A DNA stretch of 33,003 nt from Anaerolineales bacterium. GTDB lineage: Bacteria; Chloroflexota; Anaerolineae; Anaerolineales; Villigracilaceae. Made by a program: the position numbers and the translations under genes. Location of the stretch: positions 1-33,003 of the forward strand of contig JAHDWB010000013.1 of NCBI GenBank assembly GCA_023382595.1, given 5' to 3'. The notes beneath the pieces are model-generated. The model was given only the letters and a program-made list of their open reading frames with translations, was not told the origin of the DNA and searched no databases. Each line of letters starts with the position of its first letter. Position 1 is the first letter of the stretch. Positions 6,216 to 13,130 of this stretch are shown here, piece by piece.

Positions 6216-8047
6216 GCAACACGAATTCACCTCAGCGTCCGACTACAGCCACCATCCGCGCCGCCATGGGACGCGGTGGCATGATCCCCGGCAGGATCGA
6301 AAAAGCAGGCGATCCACGCCGCGCATTGACGCGGCTGGCGATGTATCTCAGCCCGTATAAAGCCACGTTGATTCTCGTCCTGACCTTTGTGCTGGCATAT
6401 ATTTCGCTTGGCTTGCTGGAACCCTATTTGATCGGGCGCGCCATTGATGAGTACATCTCCGTTCGCCGGTTGGACGGTTTATCGGGATTGGCGCTTCTGC
6501 TTTTGGCGGCGTATCTCTTTGATAACGTTTTTCAAGCCGCCTCCAGTTGGTTGATGGCACGCATTTCGCAGGATGCCTTGCGCCGCCTGCGCCGCGACCT
6601 TTTTGAGCATCTGCAAAAACTTTCCATCTCCTATTTTGATCGTCACACCGCGGGTGAACTAATGAGCCGCCTCACCAACGACATCGATGCCATCAATCAG
6701 GCGGTTTCGCAGAACGTGGTGTCTCTGGCGGCAAGCGTATTGTCGCTTGTCGGCATCGTGATCGCCATGTTCATCCTCAATCCGTGGCTGGCGCTCGCAA
6801 CCCTGCTGGTCATTCCGATCATGTTCTGGTTCACGCAGTTCATCGCGCGCTACACCCGCAAGGGCTTCCGCGACCTGCAAAAAGAACTGGGTGAGATCAA
6901 CGGCGTGATGGAGGAATCCATCAGCGGACAGCGGGTGGTCAAGTTGTTCCGTCGCAGTGAGACCACCATCGAGCGGTTCCGCGCCAGTAACGAAAAAGTG
7001 TACCGGGCGGGCATCTACGCCAACACGTACGCGCTCATGCTCATGCCGCTTACCAACGTGCTTGGCAATTTCTTTGTCATTGTGCTGGTTGGTCTCGGCG
7101 GTTACCTCGCCTTGCAGGGACTTGCCACTGTCGGGATGATCGCGACCTTCATCGCCTATGCCCAGAATTTCATCTCGCCGCTTCGTCAACTTGCGAACAT
7201 GTACAACTCGATCCAGGCAGCGCTGGCAGGCGCGGAACGTGTCTTCGAAGTGATGGATACGCCAGCGGAAGTGGATAACGCCTCGGACTCCCCCCTGCCT
7301 GTTCCCGTCCAAGGAGAAGTTCGCTTCTCTGATGTTTCCTTCGGCTACCTCCCTGACCAGCCCATTATCAAGAACATGAGCCTCGAAGCCAAAGCCGGGC
7401 AGACCATTGCTTTGGTCGGTCCAACCGGCGCGGGCAAGACCACCATCATCAACCTGCTGACCCGCTTTTATGAAATCGAAAAAGGCTGCATCATGATCGA
7501 TGGGCGCGACATCCGCGATGTCTCCAAATATGACCTGCGGAAAAAACTCGGCATTGTCCTGCAGGATACCTTCCTCTTCGCGGATACGGTCATGGAGAAT
7601 ATCCGCTACGGGCGGCTCGATGCCACCGACGAGGAATGCATCCAAGCCGCCAAACTCGCGGATGCCGATCATTTCATCCGCCAGCTGCCGCAGGGCTACC
7701 AGACCAAACTTTCGGAACGAGCCAGCAACCTCAGTCAGGGACAACGCCAGCTCATGTCCATTGCGCGTGCCATCCTGTCCGCCCCCAGCATCCTGATCCT
7801 TGACGAAGCCACTTCCAGCGTGGACACACGCACCGAAGCCCGCATCCAAAAAGCCCTCCTGCGATTAATGGAAGGGCGCACCAGTTTCGTTATTGCCCAT
7901 CGCCTGTCCACCATCCGTGACGCGGACAAGGTCATCGTCATCAAGGATGGTGAGATCGTCGAGCAGGGCACTCATCAGCAACTGCTGGATGCAAAAGGAT
8001 TCTTCCATCATTTGTATATGAGTCAGTTCAAGGGATTGGCGATTTAG
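6212..8047 (+). CDS. ABC exporter half-transporter with catalytic ATPase site (subunit 2)
   Basis: A 611-residue ABC exporter half with a roughly 40-residue N-terminal extension, a six-helix membrane domain (about 50-345) and a nucleotide-binding domain. Walker A GPTGAGKTT (403-411), Walker B with the catalytic glutamate (D531-E532) and the switch histidine H563 are all present, while the signature motif is LSQGQ (507-511) instead of LSGGQ. In the dimer this altered signature faces the degenerate Walker site of subunit 1, and the canonical LSGGQ of subunit 1 faces the intact Walker site here, giving one active and one inactive site. The start overlaps the previous stop by four bases (ATGA). 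No clear terminator follows; a weak TGCAG/CTGCA stem lies just after the stop. Confidence 0.93.
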   Translation: MSNTNSPQRPTTATIRAAMGRGGMIPGRIEKAGDPRRALTRLAMYLSPYKATLILVLTFVLAYISLGLLEPYLIGRAIDEYISVRRLDGLSGLALLLLAAYLFDNVFQAASSWLMARISQDALRRLRRDLFEHLQKLSISYFDRHTAGELMSRLTNDIDAINQAVSQNVVSLAASVLSLVGIVIAMFILNPWLALATLLVIPIMFWFTQFIARYTRKGFRDLQKELGEINGVMEESISGQRVVKLFRRSETTIERFRASNEKVYRAGIYANTYALMLMPLTNVLGNFFVIVLVGLGGYLALQGLATVGMIATFIAYAQNFISPLRQLANMYNSIQAALAGAERVFEVMDTPAEVDNASDSPLPVPVQGEVRFSDVSFGYLPDQPIIKNMSLEAKAGQTIALVGPTGAGKTTIINLLTRFYEIEKGCIMIDGRDIRDVSKYDLRKKLGIVLQDTFLFADTVMENIRYGRLDATDEECIQAAKLADADHFIRQLPQGYQTKLSERASNLSQGQRQLMSIARAILSAPSILILDEATSSVDTRTEARIQKALLRLMEGRTSFVIAHRLSTIRDADKVIVIKDGEIVEQGTHQQLLDAKGFFHHLYMSQFKGLAI

Positions 8048-8166
8048 AGGTGCAGGCATCTGCAAGAATAGTTTACATTTATCGTTATTAATGCTGACGT
8101 ATCATGTTTTCATAAAATATATGGTACCGAAAAAGGCTTATTATTAAACAATAATCCCTATATTTG
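8048..8166. other. AT-rich intergenic stretch with no gene seen
   Basis: This is the first part of the 369-base gap between the exporter and the response regulator gene. It holds short AT-rich inverted repeats, for example ATTATT/AATAAT at 8140-8155, but none has a T-run that would make it a convincing terminator. No open frame with a ribosome site was found. Confidence 0.5.
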
Positions 8167-8222
8167 TCTCAAAATAATTTAAAGAAATTTCTAATAAATA
8201 AAAACATTTATTGATGTACATT
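8167..8222 (+). promoter_or_regulatory. EPS-regulon box, copy A (upstream of the response regulator)
   Basis: TCTCAAAATAAT at 8167-8178 begins a 39-base block that matches copy B at 31 of 39 positions. GTACA follows at 8216, exactly 49 bases from the start as in copies B and C. The repeats TCAAAATAAT, TTAAAGAAATT and TCTAATAAAT recur at 10-11 base spacing, the pattern bound by OmpR/PhoB-type regulators. TACATT at 8217-8222 is a plausible -10. The first gene downstream encodes such a regulator, so autoregulation is likely but inferred. Confidence 0.6.
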
Positions 8223-8317
8223 ATGTTTGTAATGTTTTAATGATCGTAAAGTTGGGGAAATTGATTAAATCTCTGTGTAGATTATTGCGCTGAGTTTGAC
8301 ATTTCATGTCGAAAGGG

Positions 8318-8348
8318 CGGATGCTTATATATTGGCATCCGGGTTTTT
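8318..8348 (+). terminator. Leader hairpin with T-run (possible attenuator)
   Basis: CGGATGC (8318-8324) pairs perfectly with GCATCCG (8335-8341), followed after GG by TTTTT. It lies between the box A promoter and the response regulator start codon, so it could end transcription early. The ten-base loop and short T-run make it a moderate terminator. Confidence 0.5.
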
Positions 8349-8404
8349 GGAGTAGCGTGCTGTGGAGTATGGGTGGACCAAAAGAGTGTTGGCTGTTCCA
8401 ATGA
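8321..8404 (+). CDS. Candidate Trp-rich leader peptide (27 codons)
   Basis: ATG 8321 opens a 27-codon frame ending at TGA 8402-8404, right where the AAGGAG of the next gene begins. AAAGGGCGG lies just before it and could serve as ribosome site. The predicted peptide has four tryptophans (residues 5, 10, 15, 24). Its start codon lies inside the 5' arm of the leader hairpin at 8318-8341, so translation and hairpin formation would exclude each other. It may equally be a chance open frame. Confidence 0.25.
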   Translation: MLIYWHPGFWSSVLWSMGGPKECWLFQ

Positions 8405-8416
8405 AGGAGTAATCAG

Positions 8417-9151
8417 TTGAACAGAAAAGTGCTGATGATTGACGATGATCCTGAACTGGGAAAACTGATCGATGCGATTCTAAAATCGCTGGATCTTACT
8501 GTCCATTGTGCTTACTCGGGGGCGGATGGACTCAAGCAGGCGTATGCGATTCACCCGGATCTGATCATCCTCGATATAAACATGCCGGACCTGAACGGAT
8601 TTGAAGTCTGTTCACGCCTGCGCGAGTTTTCCAACATCCCGATCCTGATGCTCACTGCCCGATTTCATGAGAATGACATGTTGCATGGTTTTAACGTCGG
8701 GGTGGATGATTTCCTCGGAAAACCCTTCAACAAGAGTGAACTCCAGGCGCGCATACGCGCATTATTAAGACGTTCTTCAAGTAATCAAAATACAAATGGA
8801 AATTCATATATTACTGCATACATCGACCCAGTGTTGGATATCGATCTTTCGACCAGGACCATCAAGCTCCTGGGAAAGATCGTGGAGCTATCCCCGAAGG
8901 AGTATGACCTGCTCGCCTGCCTGGTGCGGGAACAGGGAAAGATCCTGTCGCATCATGAACTGGCGCGGGAGGTCTGGGGAGATGTGTATGCCAACGACCC
9001 ATCTGAAACATCCCTATATATCTACTATCTCAGAAAGAAACTGAAGGATGGGCAACATGGTCATCGTTACATCCGCACCCATTGGGGACGAGGGTATTGG
9101 TTTGCATCACGCAATGAAGAGGATGAAATAACGCAAGAAAAAGTGGGTTAG
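8417..9151 (+). CDS. OmpR/PhoB-family response regulator
   Basis: A 244-residue two-domain response regulator. The receiver domain (about 1-120) has the acidic triad D9-D11 (IDDDPE), phosphoacceptor D53 (LIILDINMPD), the switch threonine in MLTAR and lysine in LGKPF. The C-terminal winged helix (about 140-235) has the family hallmarks ELSPKEYDLLACL, SHHELAREVWG, SLYIYYLRKKL and HRYIRTHWGRGYWF. The start is TTG 8417, with AAGGAGT six bases upstream; no in-frame ATG is available. There is no histidine kinase next to it, so it is an orphan here. It is preceded by box A, and the same box lies before the EPS operon just downstream and the surface protein at 29850, which suggests it controls all three. 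Confidence 0.93.
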   Translation: MNRKVLMIDDDPELGKLIDAILKSLDLTVHCAYSGADGLKQAYAIHPDLIILDINMPDLNGFEVCSRLREFSNIPILMLTARFHENDMLHGFNVGVDDFLGKPFNKSELQARIRALLRRSSSNQNTNGNSYITAYIDPVLDIDLSTRTIKLLGKIVELSPKEYDLLACLVREQGKILSHHELAREVWGDVYANDPSETSLYIYYLRKKLKDGQHGHRYIRTHWGRGYWFASRNEEDEITQEKVG

Positions 9152-9178
9152 ATAATCGGGGATATGTGGCAATGTGGC

Positions 9179-9243
9179 TCAAATATATCTCAAAATAATT
9201 CAAAAAAAGTTCAAAGATTTAAAAAGAAATTCAGTCGTACAGT
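9179..9243 (+). promoter_or_regulatory. EPS-regulon box, copy B (upstream of the EPS operon)
   Basis: Four TCAAA repeats start at 9179, 9190, 9200 and 9211, that is at 11-, 10- and 11-base steps, one helical turn each. The shared block TCTCAAAATAAT begins at 9188 and GTACAGT at 9237. It matches copy C at 35 of 39 positions. TACAGT or TATAAA just after could be the -10, with no good -35, as expected for a promoter that needs an activator. The first gene of the EPS operon starts about 200 bases later. Confidence 0.7.
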
Positions 9244-9323
9244 ATAAATATATAGGCGTTCATTTTTGATGCGAGTGCACTTGTGCATGACAATTTTCTT
9301 CATGACGTTGTTAATTTGTTGAG

Positions 9324-9370
9324 CTAAAACGGAGAGCCTGCATCAGACAGCAGGATCGGAGTTTTTTAGG
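9324..9370 (+). promoter_or_regulatory. Structured leader segment with a T-run before the antiterminator gene
   Basis: CCTGC (9337-9341) pairs with GCAGG (9350-9354), and the flanking CTAAAAC and GTTTTTTAG can also pair. Six Ts lie at 9362-9367. The seven bases between stem and T-run make it a poor textbook terminator, but its position about 100 bases from box B mirrors the hairpin about 100 bases after box A. Confidence 0.35.
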
Positions 9371-9403
9371 TTGACAGTAGGTAATTGGTTTATGTGGTAA
9401 TGA

Positions 9404-9423
9404 TGACATGAAGAAGCATGTCA
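9404..9423 (+). promoter_or_regulatory. Hairpin immediately 5' of the antiterminator ribosome site
   Basis: TGACATG (9404-9410) and CATGTCA (9417-9423) form a perfect 7-bp stem with loop AAGAAG. AAGGAGA, the ribosome binding site, begins at the very next base, 9424. It could be a pausing or recognition hairpin for the NusG-like protein or a translational control element. Confidence 0.4.
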
Positions 9424-9439
9424 AGGAGATAGGGTATCA

Positions 9440-9943
9440 ATGGAAAAATGGTATGTTGCTCATAGCAAACCGAGGAATGAAGAACTACTTTGGAAGCAGT
9501 TTTGTTTGCGAAACTTCACTTCTTATTACCCTTGCATTAAGGTGCAGACAATAAACCCGCGGGCACAAAGGAGACAACCTTATTTTCCTGGCTATTTATT
9601 CGTTTGCGCCGATCTGGATTTGATAGGTAGATCAACTCTTGAATGGATGCCCGGAGGAATGGGGCTTGTGTCATTTGGTGATGAACCTGCGGTTATTCCC
9701 GGGAGTCTGGTCTGTGCGATCAAACAAAAGGTCGACTCCTTAATGGTGGCATCGGAGAAACTAATTGCACCATTTCGTAAAGGCGATCGTGTTGTTATTC
9801 AAAATGGAGTTTTTGCGGGGTACGAAGGAGTTTTTGATACACAACTCTCAGGAAATGACCGGGTGCGTATTTTTTTGTCATTGCTGAATGACCGGGTATT
9901 CCCTGTTGAGATGCCCGCTGCTTATGTTCATGGTAGTACTTAG
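9440..9943 (+). CDS. NusG-like transcription antiterminator (RfaH/LoaP/UpxY type)
   Basis: A 167-residue specialised NusG paralogue. The NGN domain (about 1-100) shows WYVAHSKPRNE at the start and QPYFPGYLFV in the middle, as in NusG. The KOW motif follows at about 110-135 (FRKGDRVVIQNGVFAGYEGVF). Such paralogues ride on RNA polymerase and let it read through terminators in long polysaccharide or antibiotic operons. Its place as first gene of a 20-kb same-strand EPS operon is the classic setting for LoaP and UpxY. AAGGAGA lies nine bases before the ATG. The recruitment element is not known; the E. coli ops sequence recognised by RfaH was not seen. Confidence 0.92.
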   Translation: MEKWYVAHSKPRNEELLWKQFCLRNFTSYYPCIKVQTINPRAQRRQPYFPGYLFVCADLDLIGRSTLEWMPGGMGLVSFGDEPAVIPGSLVCAIKQKVDSLMVASEKLIAPFRKGDRVVIQNGVFAGYEGVFDTQLSGNDRVRIFLSLLNDRVFPVEMPAAYVHGST

Positions 9944-9968
9944 TTGATTAAGCCGGCGGGGGGAATAT

Positions 9969-9986
9969 ATGATCATTTTTCATTAG
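9969..9986 (+). CDS. Possible five-codon coupling minicistron
   Basis: ATG 9969 follows GGCGGGGGGA by a normal distance and reads MIIFH before a TAG at 9984-9986, which directly abuts the ATG at 9987 of the next gene. That gene lacks its own ribosome site at this position, so ribosomes ending here could restart there. It is too short to be tested by composition and may be chance. Confidence 0.2.
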   Translation: MIIFH

Positions 9987-11693
9987 ATGAATCCTCTGAC
10001 AATAATAATGTCAGAAGGGCGGAGCGTTTTTGGGCAGACCCATATGTGTGCAAAAAAAATAAGACTAGGATTATTGCTAAATTCGTTAAGTGTCCCTGCT
10101 TGGGTGGATTATGTTGTTCGCCGTATCATAAGTGAAGATGCAGGTGAATTTGTGCTGGTGATCTTAAATTCCGAGATGGATAGCTTGCAAAGGGATAAGA
10201 AAAGATCAATACTCTATCCGATTTTTGACTGGATTGATCGGAAGCTTTTTACAAAAGAGCCGGATCCCTTTGGTTTGAACGATATTTCAGGACTACTCGA
10301 AAGTGTGCCTGTTATCAAGGTGTTACCGATAAGGAAAGTGACCGTTTCATTTCTTGGTGACGCTGATCTAAGGGACATTAAAAAATATCAATTAGATGTG
10401 CTGTTAAAATTTGGGTTTGAATCTCTGTCTGTTGAAAATTTAGACATCTCCAAATATGGGACCTGGTTTTATTCTCATGGTGAGAGGAGTGGACCACCCG
10501 GCTTTTGGGAGGTGGTCGAGAATCAACCTGAGACAGTATCGACTCTCATGGCGATTGGGGGGAGTTTTTCAACGGTACACGTACTATATCGCTCCTGTTT
10601 TTTTACATACCCGCTTTCCCCAGCTCGTCATCGAAGTTACTTCTTCTGGGCTGCGGCTTCTTTTTTACCCCGGCAGATTAGGCTTCTCCAGCGATTAGGA
10701 TACGATGGTTTTCTTCGGGAAATAGATAAATTCAATGCAAAACCTAACATTAAGCTCAATGCCTTTGAAGTGCCTTCAAATTGGGTGACTATTCTATCGC
10801 TTACAAAGATCACCTTCAGATTGATCAGGGAGTTTCTTACACGAATATTCTTTTTAAAACAGTGGTTTTTACTCTTTAGCTTCAAAGATGAGGCGTTAAA
10901 TAATCTTGAGATTTTTGAAAAAATGACTCCAACTAGGAATACATTTTTTGCAGACCCCCACATAATACAGAAAGCTGAAACATACTATGTTTTTGTGGAA
11001 GAATTTTCAGCCGTAAAGGGGAAAGGTCATATTTCATTTATTGAGATTGATGAAACTGGGCATTGGAAAGCGCCGGTCAAGGTTTTGGAGAAGGATTATC
11101 ATTTGTCGTATCCATTTCTCTTTGAATGGGATGGGAAAAATTACATGATCCCAGAGTCGCGCGCGAACAGAACGATCGATCTTTATGAATGCACAACATT
11201 TCCAACGGAATGGAAATTCAAGAAATGCTTGGTTGAAAATGTTTCGGCGGTCGACACGACGCTTATTTATTACTTCAACAAATGGTGGTTGTTCACCGGG
11301 ATCGCTGAACATGAAGGTGCCGCGCCAAATGTCGAATTATTTCTGTTTTTTACAGATGATATTTTCAGTGGTAACTGGATATCGCACCCACAGAACCCGA
11401 TTGTGTCTGATGTCAAACGAGCGAGACCGGCAGGTAGCATCTTTTTCAGGGATGGAAGATTGATAAGGCCATCACAGGATTGTTCTAAACTTTATGGATA
11501 TGGTTTTGATTTGAATGAAATTGTTGTTCTTTCAGAATCCAATTATTGCGAAAAGAAAATTGTGTCGGTCAGACCAGGATGGGATAAAGAGATTCTGGCG
11601 ACACACACCTTCTCAACTTGCGATAATCTAACAGTCATTGATGCCTTCAGGTATGTTTGGAGAATGGGGAATGCAGGAAATCGCGGCTCTTGA
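9987..11693 (+). CDS. Formyltransferase-like plus beta-propeller (GINT1-like) EPS protein
   Basis: A 568-residue protein. The middle part, about 130-240, contains YGTWFYSHGERSGPPGFWEVVENQPET, which resembles the formyltransferase fold of ArnA and methionyl-tRNA formyltransferase. From about 320 to 550 come repeated blades such as FFADPHI, HLSYPFLFEWDGKNYMIPES and RPAGSIFFRDGRLIRPSQD, resembling the GH43-like propeller at the N-terminus of plant glucosamine inositolphosphorylceramide transferase (GINT1). Bacterial members usually occur in polysaccharide clusters; their reaction is not established, with N-formylation of an amino sugar being one possibility. The start is uncertain: ATG 9987 is listed, but ATG 10044 (MCAKKIRLGLLLN) would begin exactly at the conserved part. 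The end overlaps the next gene by 23 bases. Confidence 0.65.
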   Translation: MNPLTIIMSEGRSVFGQTHMCAKKIRLGLLLNSLSVPAWVDYVVRRIISEDAGEFVLVILNSEMDSLQRDKKRSILYPIFDWIDRKLFTKEPDPFGLNDISGLLESVPVIKVLPIRKVTVSFLGDADLRDIKKYQLDVLLKFGFESLSVENLDISKYGTWFYSHGERSGPPGFWEVVENQPETVSTLMAIGGSFSTVHVLYRSCFFTYPLSPARHRSYFFWAAASFLPRQIRLLQRLGYDGFLREIDKFNAKPNIKLNAFEVPSNWVTILSLTKITFRLIREFLTRIFFLKQWFLLFSFKDEALNNLEIFEKMTPTRNTFFADPHIIQKAETYYVFVEEFSAVKGKGHISFIEIDETGHWKAPVKVLEKDYHLSYPFLFEWDGKNYMIPESRANRTIDLYECTTFPTEWKFKKCLVENVSAVDTTLIYYFNKWWLFTGIAEHEGAAPNVELFLFFTDDIFSGNWISHPQNPIVSDVKRARPAGSIFFRDGRLIRPSQDCSKLYGYGFDLNEIVVLSESNYCEKKIVSVRPGWDKEILATHTFSTCDNLTVIDAFRYVWRMGNAGNRGS

Positions 11694-13128
11694 TCTCATC
11701 GTTAAACTTTGCAGGGCTTTGGCAGAAAAACAGATCGATTACTGTCATTGGAAAAGCAACGTGGCACTTGACCGCTCTGCCAGAGGTGATAATGATCTTG
11801 ATTTATTGGTCAATCGTCGCGATGCTCAATGTTTTACCCAAATTTTGACTGGTTTAGGTTTTAAGGAAACGATTGCGCCGCAGTCTGAAAGATTGCCAGG
11901 GGTAACAGACTATTATGGATATGATCGATCCAGTGGACGATTGGTCCATGTTCATGCGCATTATCAGCTGGTTTTTGGGAGCGATCTTTCCAAGAACTAT
12001 CGCCTGCCTGTTGAAAAGGCATATTTGTTTTCATCATCTCAAAAGGGGCTTTTCCGTATACCTTCACCAGAATTTGAACTTATGATTCTGGTCATTCGGC
12101 TGGTTTTGAAACACTCGACTTGGGATTCGATCCTGATGCGGCATGGGCAATTATCCGCTTCCGAACGATGCGAACTGGATGATCTATCTGTAGAGAACAC
12201 ATTTTCCAAGGTTGATGAAGTTTTGCATCACATCCCGGGGTTGAATCGAAGTTTGTTCGATTTATGTTTGCAATCACTGAAGCCCGGTTGTCCATATTTG
12301 ACCCGTATTAAGGCGGGAGAGTTGTTGCAAAGAGCGATCCAAGTCCATGCTCGCTATCCTCATTGGTTTGATATTATTTTGAAATTCGCGCGAAGAATAT
12401 GGCAGCCTTTCCTGCAGCGTGGATTCAGATATATGCCCAAGAACTGTTTTTCGAACGGGGGCTTGTTCATTGCCTTCGTCGGCGGGGATGGTGCAGGAAA
12501 GACAACAGCAATTGAAGAAATATACAAATGGCTTTCGGGAACTTTTGAAGTGAAGAGATTTCATATGGGAAAGCCGGTGTGGTCATGGATGACGACTATG
12601 ATAAGGGGGATGCTGAAGGTGGGTACACTTATGAGACTTTATCCCTTTGAAGGGGATGTGTATGAAGAGGTATCGAAACCTCATGGATACCCGTGGTTCG
12701 TTCGGGCAGTTTGCACTGCTTACGATCGATATCTGACCTATATGTGCGCACACCGATTTTCGTCGAATGGCGGGTTGGTGTTGTGCGATCGCTACTCTTT
12801 TCCTGGTTTTATGAAAATGGATGGTCCGCAATGTGAAGATGCCATAACTGTTTTGGGAAAAACGAATTGGTTTTTGGAGTTCCTGGCTCACATGGAGAAA
12901 CATTATTACCAGAAGATCAAGTTGCCTGATCTTTTGATTGTCTTAAAAGTCGATTCAGAGACCGCGGTTCGTCGGAAGGTTGATGAAACTGCCATGTCCG
13001 TTCGGGCACGTTCAGTAGAAGTAGAGAGCCTGAACTGGGAAGAACTTTCGGCATTTGTCGTTAATGCCAACCGGTCCCGGGAAGATGCGCTTTCTCAGAT
13101 CAAATCTCTTGTGTGGGAACATCTTTAA
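11671..13128 (+). CDS. Nucleotidyltransferase-like / thymidylate-kinase-like fusion protein
   Basis: A 485-residue two-part protein. The N-terminal half has RGDNDLDLLV (residues 38-47), the G-x-D-x-D type metal motif of nucleotidyltransferase-fold proteins. The C-terminal half has a perfect Walker A, GGDGAGKTT (271-279), a DR motif in LCDRYSFPG and the helical layout of thymidylate kinase. A true Tmk is about 210 residues and lacks the front half, so this is not the DNA-precursor enzyme. Similar fusions are seen in polysaccharide clusters, where a sugar or lipid kinase role is plausible but unproven. I chose ATG 11671 (GGAGAA seven bases upstream); upstream in-frame ATG and TTG codons lie deeper in the previous gene. 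Confidence 0.65.
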   Translation: MQEIAALDLIVKLCRALAEKQIDYCHWKSNVALDRSARGDNDLDLLVNRRDAQCFTQILTGLGFKETIAPQSERLPGVTDYYGYDRSSGRLVHVHAHYQLVFGSDLSKNYRLPVEKAYLFSSSQKGLFRIPSPEFELMILVIRLVLKHSTWDSILMRHGQLSASERCELDDLSVENTFSKVDEVLHHIPGLNRSLFDLCLQSLKPGCPYLTRIKAGELLQRAIQVHARYPHWFDIILKFARRIWQPFLQRGFRYMPKNCFSNGGLFIAFVGGDGAGKTTAIEEIYKWLSGTFEVKRFHMGKPVWSWMTTMIRGMLKVGTLMRLYPFEGDVYEEVSKPHGYPWFVRAVCTAYDRYLTYMCAHRFSSNGGLVLCDRYSFPGFMKMDGPQCEDAITVLGKTNWFLEFLAHMEKHYYQKIKLPDLLIVLKVDSETAVRRKVDETAMSVRARSVEVESLNWEELSAFVVNANRSREDALSQIKSLVWEHL

Positions 13129-13130
13129 GC

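Noticed and set aside
6659-7849. A long open frame (396 codons) on the minus strand
   Set aside because: It lies wholly inside the second ABC exporter gene in the opposite direction, its translation is rich in D, G, H and R with no recognisable domain, and the plus-strand protein is unmistakable.
8140-8155. ATTATT/AATAAT hairpin after the exporter operon as a terminator
   Set aside because: The stem is all A-T and is followed by CCC, not a T-run, so it should not terminate transcription.
9276-9287. Short palindrome TGCACTTGTGCA in the EPS leader
   Set aside because: A 5-bp stem with a two-base loop is common by chance and is not repeated at the other two boxes. It is not listed as a feature.
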